NCBI RefSeq assembly: GCF_003024805.1
Contig: NZ_PUEC01000002.1
Location: 1-64,000, forward strand
Length of the DNA stretch: 64,000 nucleotides
Direction of reading: 5' to 3'
DNA from: Duncaniella muris
Lineage (GTDB): Bacteria > Bacteroidota > Bacteroidia > Bacteroidales > Muribaculaceae
The notes below the pieces were generated by a model that had not been told where the DNA came from, searched no databases, and worked only from the letters and a program-made list of their open reading frames with translations. The position numbers and the translations under genes are program-made. Shown one piece after another: positions 15,555 through 24,055 of the stretch (its first letter is position 1; the number at the start of each line of letters is the position of its first letter).

Positions 15555-17930
15555 ATGAAACATATGCTGACTCTGTGGCTCGTCATGGCCATAGCGGGAG
15601 TGCAGGCTGCCTCGCAGACTCCAGACACGGTTCCGCCCATCACGCCGGAAGGCTTTGTGACACCTGGCGGAGCTATGGGACGTCCGCCACGTCCCGACCG
15701 CCCCACCGTGGGGCTTGTGCTCAGCGGCGGAGGTGCCAAGGGCATAGCCCACATAGGCATGATCCAGGCTCTGGAAGATGCCGGAATTCCGATCGACTAT
15801 ATCACCGGTACTTCGATGGGGGCGATAGTGGGGGGCCTCTATGCCTCCGGCTATTCCCCAGCAGAGATGATAGAGCTGATCGCTTCGAGAGACTTCAGCT
15901 ACTGGAGCACAGGGAGGATTGATCCGGCTGATACCTACTATTTCACCTCGCGGCGCGACACTCCCTCGTTTGTGACCTTCAACCTCGGCAAGGATTCCAC
16001 CCAGATCACATCGGTTCTGCCGGTCAGCCTGATCAACCCGATTCCGATGAACTATGCCTTTTTTCAGTTGTTCAGCCCCTACACCCTGCAGTGCGGCGGT
16101 GATTTCAACAAGCTTTTTGTACCCTACCGCTGCGTGACCTCTGACGTTTATGCCAAACACAAGGTGGTGCTTGGGCGCGGCCCCTTGGGCGATGCCGTCA
16201 GGATGTCGATGTCGTTTCCGATGGTGTTCGAGCCCATACAGCTTGACGGGGTGCCGATGTATGACGGCGGTATCTATGACAACTATCCCGTCGATGTGAT
16301 GATGGAGGAGTTTGCCCCCGACGCGGTGATCGGAGTCAACGTGGCCTCCGGAAAAACGGCCCCCGACTCGCGCAATATGATGGATCAGCTCGAAGAGATG
16401 ATAATGCAGCCCAACGACTATCCCTTTCCGGCCGACAAGGGCATCAGCATACGCATCGACCTTGACGAATTCGGGCTTCTCGCCTTTGACCGATACCGGG
16501 AGATCTATGACATAGGCTACAGGCGCGGACTGGAGATGATGGACTCCATCAAGGCGAAGATCCCTGAGCGCACCGACCGCCGGACGGTAGAGTCCGCGCG
16601 GGCGCGCTTCAAGAGCTGCACTCCGCAGGTGCGCATCGGCAAGGTGACGGTCAGCGGTGGCAAAGCGGTTGAAAACGCCTATCTGCAGTCGTTTTTCGGC
16701 CACAGGCATGAGGGTGACAGCACTCTCGGCCTGCGACAGGGGCGCGATGCCTATTACCGGGCCGCAACTGCTACTGGAATTCAGAACTTCGTCCCCACAC
16801 CCTGGTTCAACGTGCGCGACAGTCTGGTCAATCTCGACTTCAAGGCCGTCATAAAAGATCCGTTCACCGTGGGAGTGGGCGGCTACATATCATCATCGAC
16901 AAACAGTATGCTCTTCTTCAATGCCGGCTACAACCGCCTTAGCTTCAAGACTCTGAAAGCCAACGTCAACGCATGGCTCGGACAGAGCTACATGGCCGCC
17001 GAAGGAGATTTCAGCTACTTTTTTGACACGAGCCGCCCCTCGGCACTTGTGGCAAGAGTGGTCACCTCGCGTCAGAAATATCATGAGACCGAGAAACTCT
17101 TCTATCAGATACATGAGCCGGATTTCATAGTCAAATCCGAGACATTCGCCCGGCTGTTCTATACCACTGCGCCATCAATGCGCTCCCAGCTGACCGCAGG
17201 GGCGGGTTACGGCCATCTGACCGACAAATTTCACTCCGAACTTCTCGGCTCCGGCGATCTGTCGGGTCGCAACAAGGGCATATCCGATCTTGGCGAGATT
17301 TTTGCATCATGGGAGCTGAACACTCTCGACAACCAGCTCAACCCAACCTCAGGCATAGACCTGCGCAGCGAAGTGCTCGGTGCGGCCGGCCGTTACCGCT
17401 ACAGGGCTGACAGTGACGGCGACCATTCCTACAGCCGCAATCTCCGCTGGCTGCAGCTATCAGCCTCCGTGTCAGACTATCTTGTGCTTGACAAAGCTTT
17501 CTCTTTAGGGCTGCTCGGCAATGCGCTGCTCTCCACCCGCAAGCTGCTGCCCACCTACGATGCGTCAATCGTTGCCGCAGAGGCTTTCCACCCTACGCCG
17601 TCGAGCTACAACTATTTCAACACCAAGCTGCGGGCCAATTCCTTCCTGGCGGCCGGAGTGGCTCCCGTGTGGAAAATCTCAGGATCGTTTCAGCTCCGTG
17701 GATCGTTCCACTGCTTCCTGCCCATGCGCAAGATTGTCTATGACAGCGGCCGGGCGGCTTACGGCAAGTGGCTTCACGATCCGGAATTCTTCGGCGAGGT
17801 CCAGGCCGTCATTGCATTGCCGTTCGGATCAATCAGCGCCTATGGAAACTATACTCCGGCCCATGACAGCAACTGGAACTTCGGCATCTCGATAGGTGCC
17901 TTTATTCTCGCACCACGCTTTCTGAAGTAG
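15555..17930 (+). CDS. Patatin-like phospholipase fused to an outer-membrane barrel
   Basis: 791-aa PlpD-type protein. A signal peptide is followed by a patatin domain (about 50-340): oxyanion loop SGGGAKG, nucleophile Ser87 in GTSMG, catalytic Asp237 in YDGG. After it come a POTRA-like segment (about 355-410) and a C-terminal Omp85/surface-antigen type beta-barrel (about 430-791) with alternating hydrophobic strands ending ...GISIGAFILAPRFLK. In the family the barrel anchors or exports the lipase domain, which hydrolyses phospholipids. It stands alone, and its 3' end overlaps the convergent HAD gene by 29 bp. All catalytic residues are present. Confidence 0.88.
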   Translation: MKHMLTLWLVMAIAGVQAASQTPDTVPPITPEGFVTPGGAMGRPPRPDRPTVGLVLSGGGAKGIAHIGMIQALEDAGIPIDYITGTSMGAIVGGLYASGYSPAEMIELIASRDFSYWSTGRIDPADTYYFTSRRDTPSFVTFNLGKDSTQITSVLPVSLINPIPMNYAFFQLFSPYTLQCGGDFNKLFVPYRCVTSDVYAKHKVVLGRGPLGDAVRMSMSFPMVFEPIQLDGVPMYDGGIYDNYPVDVMMEEFAPDAVIGVNVASGKTAPDSRNMMDQLEEMIMQPNDYPFPADKGISIRIDLDEFGLLAFDRYREIYDIGYRRGLEMMDSIKAKIPERTDRRTVESARARFKSCTPQVRIGKVTVSGGKAVENAYLQSFFGHRHEGDSTLGLRQGRDAYYRAATATGIQNFVPTPWFNVRDSLVNLDFKAVIKDPFTVGVGGYISSSTNSMLFFNAGYNRLSFKTLKANVNAWLGQSYMAAEGDFSYFFDTSRPSALVARVVTSRQKYHETEKLFYQIHEPDFIVKSETFARLFYTTAPSMRSQLTAGAGYGHLTDKFHSELLGSGDLSGRNKGISDLGEIFASWELNTLDNQLNPTSGIDLRSEVLGAAGRYRYRADSDGDHSYSRNLRWLQLSASVSDYLVLDKAFSLGLLGNALLSTRKLLPTYDASIVAAEAFHPTPSSYNYFNTKLRANSFLAAGVAPVWKISGSFQLRGSFHCFLPMRKIVYDSGRAAYGKWLHDPEFFGEVQAVIALPFGSISAYGNYTPAHDSNWNFGISIGAFILAPRFLK

Positions 17931-18579
17931 GGGGCCAGGGCCGGCCGTCGATCAGCAGCGTCCGGCAGCCCAGCGAGGCTGCCGGCAGAATATCCTTGTC
18001 CATGCTGTCGCCTATGACGAGGATCTCCTCAGGAGGAAGGCCGAGAGCTTCGACTCCGAGACGGAAGATGGCCGGATCGGGCTTGCGCACCCCGACGCGG
18101 GCGCTTTCGATCACGGCTTTGAAATATTCAGCGAGCCCGAAATCGGTGATGACGGCTTCGAGATTGCCGTAGAAGTTCGACACGAGAACAAGCGGATAGT
18201 CCTGGGCCAGTTCCTCAAGCATCGGCCGGGCCTCGGCCGTGCAGCTGCGGGCGCTCTCGTAGCAGTGGCGCGCTATGGCCTCGCGGGTAGCCGCATCGGG
18301 CTGCGGATCGAGCTGCGAGCATTCGGCCTCGATCTTCTTGCGCATCAGATCCAGGAAGGTGTCAGACGGGTCGACCGCTCCCAGCTGTGCGAGCTGACGC
18401 TCTCCGTAGATGTAGGCTCTGACAAAGTCCTCGATGTCAGGCTCCACGCCGGCGGCAAGGTAGGCTTCGAGTATTATGTGGCTCCAGTGGTCACCGTGGC
18501 TGTCGAGGGTGCCGCCGTAGTCAAAAATGATGCCACTGACATCGTCGGGGACAAGCATTGGCATATCAATATAGTCCAT
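17902..18579 (-). CDS. HAD-family hydrolase
   Basis: 225-aa haloacid-dehalogenase superfamily phosphatase. Motif I is DYGGTLD (nucleophile Asp20), motif II VSN, motif III Lys in RKPDPAIF, motif IV GDSMDKD. The insert between motifs I and II is helical (cap C1). Note Gly-Gly after the nucleophile region instead of the common DxDGTL; D20xxGT(L)D26 is a known variant. Last gene of the lipid operon; its start overlaps the upstream CDP-alcohol transferase by 14 nt (later Met codons at 18564 and 18558 are also possible). A role as phosphatase of a phosphorylated lipid head-group or of inositol phosphate is an inference from context. Confidence 0.85.
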   Translation of the reverse strand: MDYIDMPMLVPDDVSGIIFDYGGTLDSHGDHWSHIILEAYLAAGVEPDIEDFVRAYIYGERQLAQLGAVDPSDTFLDLMRKKIEAECSQLDPQPDAATREAIARHCYESARSCTAEARPMLEELAQDYPLVLVSNFYGNLEAVITDFGLAEYFKAVIESARVGVRKPDPAIFRLGVEALGLPPEEILVIGDSMDKDILPAASLGCRTLLIDGRPWPPTSESVVRE

Positions 18580-19510
18580 TCCTGAGGCTGTTTGTGAAGC
18601 GTTTGCAGATTTTTTCGTGGCGTATGATCATGTAGACCAGCAGAGCATTGAACACAGTGAGTTCCACCAGGAAGTAAAGCCAGGGCTGCCCGATGAACAG
18701 TGCTGTGAACAGAGTGATGACACGCCAGTTGAATGATAGAATGTTGGTGAACTTCATCAGCGGCAGCGAAGCCCGGCGGAAGTCCTCGCGGAAACTCTGA
18801 GGGATCCGGCCGTTGGGAAAGCGCTCGCGCAGCTGACTGCACAGGGCCTGCATGGCGGGCGCAGTGGCCTCCTGCTGGCGGGTATAGGCAAGATAGAAGG
18901 CCATTGACAGACGTTTCCAGAAATGCCTGCGCCAGGTGATGCCGGCATCTTCGAGCTGCCGGCGCAGCTGCGGGGCGCTGTCCAGCTCGCTCCCGTCCTC
19001 GCCTTTGAGGAAATAGAGATGGAACTGGCGGTAATAGTCGGCCATCGCGGCTTGCTTGGTGTGACACATGCCTGTGACGGCGGCAGTCAGCCACAGAATC
19101 CAGTGATGTTCGCTGAAAAAGGGAGAGAAGGAGTTTTCGCGCAGCACTATGGCGATGTAGATGGCCGCAAACCAGAAATCGCCGCAGAGGCCGTCGAGTA
19201 TGCGTCCTATGCGTGAATAGCTGTGAGTCATGCGGGCAAGCTGTCCGTCGGCGCTGTCAAAGGAGTTGGCCCATACGAGCAGCAGCATTCCGGCCACGTT
19301 GATCCATAGGTCCGGGAAATAGAAGAGCACACCGGCGCCTATGCCAAGAAAGATCGCGGCAATGGTGATGGCGTTGGGGGAGACCCCGAAGCGCGCGGCC
19401 AGCCGCGCCCACATGTAGCCTATGGGGCGGTAGAAAGCCAGGTCGATACCCTCTTCGGTATCCATTGACTTCAGCGAGCGGCGGTAGTCGTCCTTCAGAC
19501 TCTGTTTCAT
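18566..19510 (-). CDS. CDP-alcohol phosphatidyltransferase family protein (second copy in the operon)
   Basis: 314-aa membrane enzyme. Several hydrophobic segments flank the family motif D85-x2-D88-G-x2-A-R-x8-G102-x3-D106. The final Asp of the canonical motif (expected at 110) is Gly, with Asp at 111, a one-residue shift. A central soluble insert (about 165-245) is unusual. It overlaps the Aur1-like gene by 4 nt (ATGA). Family members swap CMP for an alcohol; the acceptor here is unknown. With a nucleotidyltransferase in the same operon, it might use a CDP-activated polar head-group such as CDP-inositol (inference). Confidence 0.8.
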   Translation of the reverse strand: MKQSLKDDYRRSLKSMDTEEGIDLAFYRPIGYMWARLAARFGVSPNAITIAAIFLGIGAGVLFYFPDLWINVAGMLLLVWANSFDSADGQLARMTHSYSRIGRILDGLCGDFWFAAIYIAIVLRENSFSPFFSEHHWILWLTAAVTGMCHTKQAAMADYYRQFHLYFLKGEDGSELDSAPQLRRQLEDAGITWRRHFWKRLSMAFYLAYTRQQEATAPAMQALCSQLRERFPNGRIPQSFREDFRRASLPLMKFTNILSFNWRVITLFTALFIGQPWLYFLVELTVFNALLVYMIIRHEKICKRFTNSLRNGLY

Positions 19511-20463
19511 CGGCTCTTTGGGGTGGAGGGTGATGCCACATAGGAGGCATAGGCGCTCATGAACCGGGCGAATGCCGGAATTTTCATCAGTCCGTACTCA
19601 AACAGGGCATATCCGGCCAGAGTGCAGCCAATTCCGGCAAGCACGTCAAGGATATAGTGGTGCGATGTATATACGGCTGTGAACCAGATGCCGAGGCAGA
19701 TGAAGGCGAAAAGCGCGCGCATCCATCCGGGGCAGCGGGCCTTGAGCGAGTAGAGTAAGGCTATGAGCATGTAGGCCGCATGGAGCGAGGGCATGGCGGC
19801 AAAGACGTTGGCGTTGCGCGAGTAGAGCCCGTGGAATATGCCGAGGCCTGTCATCTCGTCCCATTTGCCGAGTCCGGCCACTTCGCCGGGAGTACCGACA
19901 ATGAAGTCAAAGCCGTGAGAGGCCACATACCACGGCGGGGCTGCCGGGTGGATGTAGTAGACGGCGAATCCGATGAGGTTGACAAGCAGGAACACCAGCG
20001 AGAAGTGGAGGTAGGCCGGATACTGGCGTTTGAAATAGAGCCAGATGCCGAAGAGGATGGGCACCGGAACCCAGCAGAGATAGAAGATGCCGGCCATGAA
20101 GTCCATCAGGCGGCAGTTGTGCAGGGCGAAAAATTCGTTGGGAGTGAACGTTCCGGCGGCCGATGCGATGCCGAAGAGGCTTTTTTCGGTGTCATAGAGC
20201 GCGCGGATGTCAACCGGATTCACCTCGTAGTTGGGGAGTATGTTCATCCAGTCATATGAGATGGCGAAGACGGCGAAGGGCAACATCGCCACTACGAAAC
20301 GGCGTGAAGTGGCCGTGATGAAGAGCAGCAGAGTCAGCGTCCCGGCTATGTAGAGATGTTCGGGGCGGAATCCGACGCAGATGCTTGTCACCGCGACCCA
20401 GAGCAGCACCACCGGAATGATGATGGCCGTTTCGCGGCGCGTGGGAAATGAAAATCCTGTCAT
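19507..20463 (-). CDS. Aur1-like (PAP2-fold) inositol phosphorylceramide synthase candidate
   Basis: 318-aa polytopic membrane protein, about six to seven TM segments. It carries the lipid-phosphatase/phosphotransferase signature: AAMPSLHAAY (His228) and YTSHHYILDVLAG (His269, Asp273), spaced as in yeast Aur1. In Bacteroides, an Aur1-like protein next to a PIP synthase and PgpA-like phosphatase transfers phosphoinositol to (dihydro)ceramide (known cluster, recalled from the literature). The same neighbours are here, so inositol phosphorylceramide synthase is the best call; a plain lipid phosphatase is the alternative. It overlaps the next gene by 4 nt. Confidence 0.8.
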   Translation of the reverse strand: MTGFSFPTRRETAIIIPVVLLWVAVTSICVGFRPEHLYIAGTLTLLLFITATSRRFVVAMLPFAVFAISYDWMNILPNYEVNPVDIRALYDTEKSLFGIASAAGTFTPNEFFALHNCRLMDFMAGIFYLCWVPVPILFGIWLYFKRQYPAYLHFSLVFLLVNLIGFAVYYIHPAAPPWYVASHGFDFIVGTPGEVAGLGKWDEMTGLGIFHGLYSRNANVFAAMPSLHAAYMLIALLYSLKARCPGWMRALFAFICLGIWFTAVYTSHHYILDVLAGIGCTLAGYALFEYGLMKIPAFARFMSAYASYVASPSTPKSR

Positions 20464-20523
20464 GGTAATGATTGGAATTGTGTAGTCCTTTGAGACCTTT
20501 GGAACTTGTTGTCCTACAAGTTC

Positions 20524-21240
20524 TTACTTCTTGCAGAGGAGACGGCGGCAGTGGTTTATGCGGGCAAATGCGGTGATGTTGGCGAAGACGGCTATCACAG
20601 CCATGCAGAAAATGAGGATGTTGACGGCATCGAAGTCGGCCGGGCTGACACACTGGCCTGTTATGCCTGTGGCGAGGGCGCCGATTGTGGTGACCACCAC
20701 ACGTTCGGGGCGCTGCATGAAGCCCACCTTGCATTCGAGTCCGAGGCCTTCGGCGCGGGCGCGCACGTAGCTGACCATGATCGAGCCCACGAGGGCCACG
20801 AAAGTGATCAGAGCGCCGATCACGTAGCCGGTCTGGATCAGGTAGTAGCTGAGACCGCCGAGGGTGAAGAGCTCGCAGTAGCGGTCGAGCACCGAGTCAT
20901 ACATGGCTCCGAAGGTCGAGGTCATGTTGCCGAGGCGGGCCACCTGGCCGTCGAGCATGTCAAAGAGCGAGAAGAGGATGATGACCACACCGCCCCAGGT
21001 AATGAGCGGATAGTTCATGTCGGTTCCGGGAGTGGCACTGTAGCCGGCGTAGACGAAGATAGCTGCCGCGGCGATGTTGCCGAGCAGGCCTATGGTGGTG
21101 ACCATGTTGGGGGTGACGCCTATGCGGATCAGAAAGCGCACAAAGGGGTTGATGATGAAGTATATGCCTTGCTGGAGGCTATCGCGGAAACGCTTGAATG
21201 TCGATGATTTCTGTGTCATTGTCATTTCGTTTTCAGCCAT
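20524..21240 (-). CDS. CDP-alcohol phosphatidyltransferase, phosphatidylinositol-phosphate synthase candidate
   Basis: 238-aa integral membrane enzyme. The canonical motif is complete: D94-x2-D97-G-x2-A-R102-x8-G111-x3-D115-x3-D119 (DMLDGQVAR...GAMYDSVLD). The following SYVRARAEGLGL resembles the block seen in actinobacterial PIP synthases, suggesting CDP-diacylglycerol plus inositol phosphate to phosphatidylinositol phosphate. The frame opens at 21342, but the Met at 21240 gives the usual N-terminus and avoids overlap with the GtrA-like gene. It lies 60 bp upstream of the Aur1-like gene. Confidence 0.82.
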   Translation of the reverse strand: MAENEMTMTQKSSTFKRFRDSLQQGIYFIINPFVRFLIRIGVTPNMVTTIGLLGNIAAAAIFVYAGYSATPGTDMNYPLITWGGVVIILFSLFDMLDGQVARLGNMTSTFGAMYDSVLDRYCELFTLGGLSYYLIQTGYVIGALITFVALVGSIMVSYVRARAEGLGLECKVGFMQRPERVVVTTIGALATGITGQCVSPADFDAVNILIFCMAVIAVFANITAFARINHCRRLLCKK

Positions 21241-21268
21241 TGTTTTCAATATTGGGATTACGTTTGTT

Positions 21269-21808
21269 CTATAGTGTTTTTTTTGAGAATAGATCGACCA
21301 GGCGGATGGCATAGGGGTCGAACGGAGTCTTGCGGTAGACAAAATTGCGCTGCAACACGAAGTTCCATCCCCATGACACGGCCAGCGATGCCGCCAGTCG
21401 TGATGCGGCGAAAATGCCGTCGGGCTTGAAGCCGAGGTCGAGCAGCCACTGCCAGTGGCTCATCAGAGTGGCCAGGCCGGTGGTGCCATACATGTTGAGA
21501 AGCAGCGATCCGGTCCATACGAGGAAATATTTCACCCCTACAGCCTTCACGCTCTGGCCTGCGGCATGGAAGGTGAAGCGGTAGTTGATGCAGCAGTTCA
21601 CTATGCCTCCGGCTATGGCTCCAATGGCCACCGAGAGGTTCGACCGGTAGAAGGGGTCGAGGGCCACGAAGACGAAGGAGTAGAGCAGCATGCTTGTGCC
21701 CAGATCGATCCACGATGCCACCTGCGACGAGACTGACGAGCGCAGGAAGGTGGAGATCAGGCCTCCGCCGTGGAGAAATTTGTCTTTCAACTCTCTGTAT
21801 CTTGACAT
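21269..21808 (-). CDS. GtrA-like four-TM membrane protein
   Basis: 179 aa with four predicted TM segments (about 25-45, 55-75, 90-112, 130-155), of the GtrA-like type, known for flipping polyprenyl-linked sugars or for uncharacterised lipid-linked roles. FRSSVSSQVASWIDLGTSMLL and GGIVNCCINYRFTF match the family's helix-turn regions. The position between the PIP-synthase-like and PgpA-like genes suggests a role in moving or presenting an inositol lipid intermediate (inference). Confidence 0.7.
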   Translation of the reverse strand: MSRYRELKDKFLHGGGLISTFLRSSVSSQVASWIDLGTSMLLYSFVFVALDPFYRSNLSVAIGAIAGGIVNCCINYRFTFHAAGQSVKAVGVKYFLVWTGSLLLNMYGTTGLATLMSHWQWLLDLGFKPDGIFAASRLAASLAVSWGWNFVLQRNFVYRKTPFDPYAIRLVDLFSKKTL

Positions 21809-21868
21809 TTCGTTGCGTGATTTAGGTGACTTAGAGGGGGGTAATAACTCTTGTTATGGAACACCCTC

Positions 21869-22384
21869 TTAGTGGGTGAAATACATGCAGATGCTGAGTA
21901 TCACACAACTGTAGACTCCGGCCAGGATGTCATCGGCCATGATGCCCCAGCCGCCGGGAAGTTCTTCCATCTTGCGGACTCCAAGGGGCTTTACTATGTC
22001 GAAGAATCTGAATAGGATGAGCGAGGCGATGGTCCACATCCAGAACCATCCGTCAGTCAGCGCGTCGGGCCTGACGGCGTAGACCGAGAGCGGAATCATG
22101 GCCAGCCACTGGCCTACGGTCTCGTCCATTACCACACGCGAGGGGTCGGGTCCCCAGTACTGTTCGGCTATTCCAGCTGACCAGACGCCGAGCGCGGTGA
22201 AGACGGCGATGAGTCCGAGGGTGATAAGTACAGTGCCCGCGAAGTGCCCGGTCAGAACGAGCGGAAGCCAGAGAATCAGCCCTACTACAGCTCCGGCGGT
22301 TCCGGGGCCATAGGGCCAGTAGCCGGCACCGAACGATGTGGCTATGAAGCGCGGCAGGAAGGGGAAGGAATTGTTCTGTGTCAT
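21869..22384 (-). CDS. PgpA-like phosphatidylglycerophosphatase, probable PIP phosphatase
   Basis: 171-aa membrane phosphatase of the PgpA family. GAGYWPYGPGTAGAVVG is the conserved N-terminal block; WGPDPSRVVMDETVGQW holds the acidic metal site (DE), followed by FRFFDIVKPLGVRKMEELPGGWGIMADDILAG with further acidic residues. PgpA dephosphorylates PGP. In the Bacteroides inositol-lipid cluster the PgpA-like member is thought to remove the phosphate from phosphatidylinositol phosphate, and the context here points the same way. Its start overlaps the stop of the ATP-grasp gene by 4 nt (ATGA). Confidence 0.85.
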   Translation of the reverse strand: MTQNNSFPFLPRFIATSFGAGYWPYGPGTAGAVVGLILWLPLVLTGHFAGTVLITLGLIAVFTALGVWSAGIAEQYWGPDPSRVVMDETVGQWLAMIPLSVYAVRPDALTDGWFWMWTIASLILFRFFDIVKPLGVRKMEELPGGWGIMADDILAGVYSCVILSICMYFTH

Positions 22385-23247
22385 TTCCGTGCTGTTTTTT
22401 TTGCGTTGTGGTTTTTGATTTCAGAGAGGATGGCGCGGGCTATCACAGCCGAGGCTTCGGCGCGGCAGGGAGCGAAGCTCGGCCAGTCATTGAAGTCGAT
22501 GATCGTAAACGTGCCGTCGGGGAGTATGATGGCATCGCCTCCGAATATCTTGATATCGAGGGCTTCTGCCGCGCGGGTGCAGACCTCTTTGAGCTTGTCG
22601 TGGTCAAACTGCGGCTTGCCTTCGTCGGTTCCGCGGGCCTCGCGTGAGCCGTAGTGGAAGAAGCAGTGGAACCAGGGGGTGCCGTAGACGCCGTAGAACT
22701 TCAGCAGCTCGCCTTCTATGTGGCGGTTGATGACGGCGCGCTTGATGCCGCGGAGGAAGTATTCCTGCACCACCTCCTGGGCTTCTTCGGTGTGGCGCAC
22801 GTAGGTCACGTCTTCCTTGTGCATGGTGTGGTAGTCGCCCCTCTTGATCCAGGCCTTGGTCATGCCTGCCTCCTTCATGCGTTCGGTCACCACCTCGTTA
22901 GTGTTGACTATCAGGCTGTCAGGAGTGGGTATGTTGCTGCCTATGAGTATGCGGGTGAGGCGTTCGCGGGTGCAGTTCTCTATGCCGTAGCCGGAGTTGA
23001 TCACCAGCGCCCCCTCGTCTTCCTTCTTCTGGAGTATGGGGAACGAGCGGTGGTGACGGCACATGCTGATGATGACATCTTCGGTCACCTGTCCGGCAAT
23101 GAGCTGTTCTTCGCTGTAGATTTTCACCTCGCAGCCGCGTTTGCGGAGTTGTTCGGCAGTGAGGTTGAGTATCGCGGCGTCGTTACCAATGTGGTTTGGC
23201 GAGTAGGCGCCGGCTCTCATAATTCCGGCTATCTTTATGTCAGCCAT
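22381..23247 (-). CDS. ATP-grasp-like protein in the inositol-lipid operon
   Basis: 288 aa, soluble. The C-terminal block GGDAIILPDGTFTIIDFNDW carries the acidic D-x-N metal site of ATP-grasp enzymes, and AWIKRGDYHTMHKEDVTYV and AVINRHIEGELLKFYGV supply nucleotide-binding Lys/Glu positions. No carrier or ligase partner domain is attached. The substrate cannot be read from sequence. In this operon an inositol-phosphate kinase (ITPK enzymes are ATP-grasp) or a ligase decorating the lipid head-group are both conceivable; this is speculation. It lies 16 bp downstream of the nucleotidyltransferase gene and overlaps the PgpA-like gene by 4 nt. Confidence 0.65.
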   Translation of the reverse strand: MADIKIAGIMRAGAYSPNHIGNDAAILNLTAEQLRKRGCEVKIYSEEQLIAGQVTEDVIISMCRHHRSFPILQKKEDEGALVINSGYGIENCTRERLTRILIGSNIPTPDSLIVNTNEVVTERMKEAGMTKAWIKRGDYHTMHKEDVTYVRHTEEAQEVVQEYFLRGIKRAVINRHIEGELLKFYGVYGTPWFHCFFHYGSREARGTDEGKPQFDHDKLKEVCTRAAEALDIKIFGGDAIILPDGTFTIIDFNDWPSFAPCRAEASAVIARAILSEIKNHNAKKTARK

Positions 23248-23263
23248 TATAGTTGAGCGTTAG

Positions 23264-23983
23264 TTATGATTGGTTTTCCTTTGAGAGAAAAATTTCGGCC
23301 TCGCGCAGGTCTGAGCTGTGGTCGGCGTCTATTATTTTCGAAAAAGGCCATGCCTTCAGGCGCATTCCGGCGGCCACGAGCGAGCGCTGGTAGTCGCGCA
23401 TACGGGTTTTTCCGGCGGCCGCGCAGTCGTCGAGCAGTCCGAAGGCTTCCGGGCGCAGGGCGTAGATGCCGCCTGATATGTAGCGGGTGTCCGGGAGCGG
23501 ATGGTCGAGAAATCCGGTGATGTCGTTCTCCGGTTCGGTGGCCACATAGAGCGGTTTCTCATCAGCCACGTATGATGTCACGGCCATATATCCGTCGGCT
23601 TCCGGGTCGGCTTCGAAGCGGGCAATGAATTCCCGGAACTCTTCGGGGCGGAAGATGCTGTCGACTGTAAGCAGGCAGAAGGGGCGGGTGCGGTCCATAG
23701 AGCGGGCCAGTTCCCTGAAACTTTCCATTGATCCGGCGGTGCTTCTGACGGTCAGGCGCAGTTGCGGAGCGGAGTCTGTCTGGCGCGAGCGAAGATAGTC
23801 GGCCACTTCGGGCATCTCTTCGTTGACTATTATATATATTGTACGCGCGCCCGCGAGAGAGAGCACATCGATCAGCCTCCCGATCATAGGCCTGCCGCCC
23901 AGACGCACCAAGGGCTTCGGAAGGTCCTGTCCTTCCGATTTCAGGCGTGATCCCTGTCCGGCGGCTATGATGGCGAAGTCCAT
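23264..23983 (-). CDS. Sugar/inositol-phosphate nucleotidyltransferase (MobA-like fold)
   Basis: 239 aa. The N-terminal AIIAAGQGSRLKSEGQDLPK is the nucleotidyltransferase signature (GxGxR...PKPL). LLTVDSIF takes the place of the metal-binding DxD, and SKIIDADHSSDLREAE near the C-terminus provides the second acidic site. Similar enzymes make NDP-sugars, CDP-choline or CDP-inositol. Lying in one run with two CDP-alcohol transferases, it is a candidate inositol-1-phosphate cytidylyltransferase (inference). It is 72 bp downstream of pdxA. Confidence 0.75.
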   Translation of the reverse strand: MDFAIIAAGQGSRLKSEGQDLPKPLVRLGGRPMIGRLIDVLSLAGARTIYIIVNEEMPEVADYLRSRQTDSAPQLRLTVRSTAGSMESFRELARSMDRTRPFCLLTVDSIFRPEEFREFIARFEADPEADGYMAVTSYVADEKPLYVATEPENDITGFLDHPLPDTRYISGGIYALRPEAFGLLDDCAAAGKTRMRDYQRSLVAAGMRLKAWPFSKIIDADHSSDLREAEIFLSKENQS

Positions 23984-24055
23984 TGCTGATCGGTATGTGT
24001 GTGGTGCTGTGTGACTGGTGACTGGCTGGTATTGACCGGGGTTGCGGGGCGGCTC

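Noticed and set aside
15543-16709. 388-aa reading frame on the - strand inside the patatin gene
   Set aside because: Pure antisense shadow of 15555-17930, His/Gly/Arg-rich with no recognisable domain. The same applies to 23999-25150 (opposite pdxA), 50738-51841 (opposite the Gate-domain gene), 46712-47614 (opposite pheT) and 54969-55991 (opposite the CTP protease).
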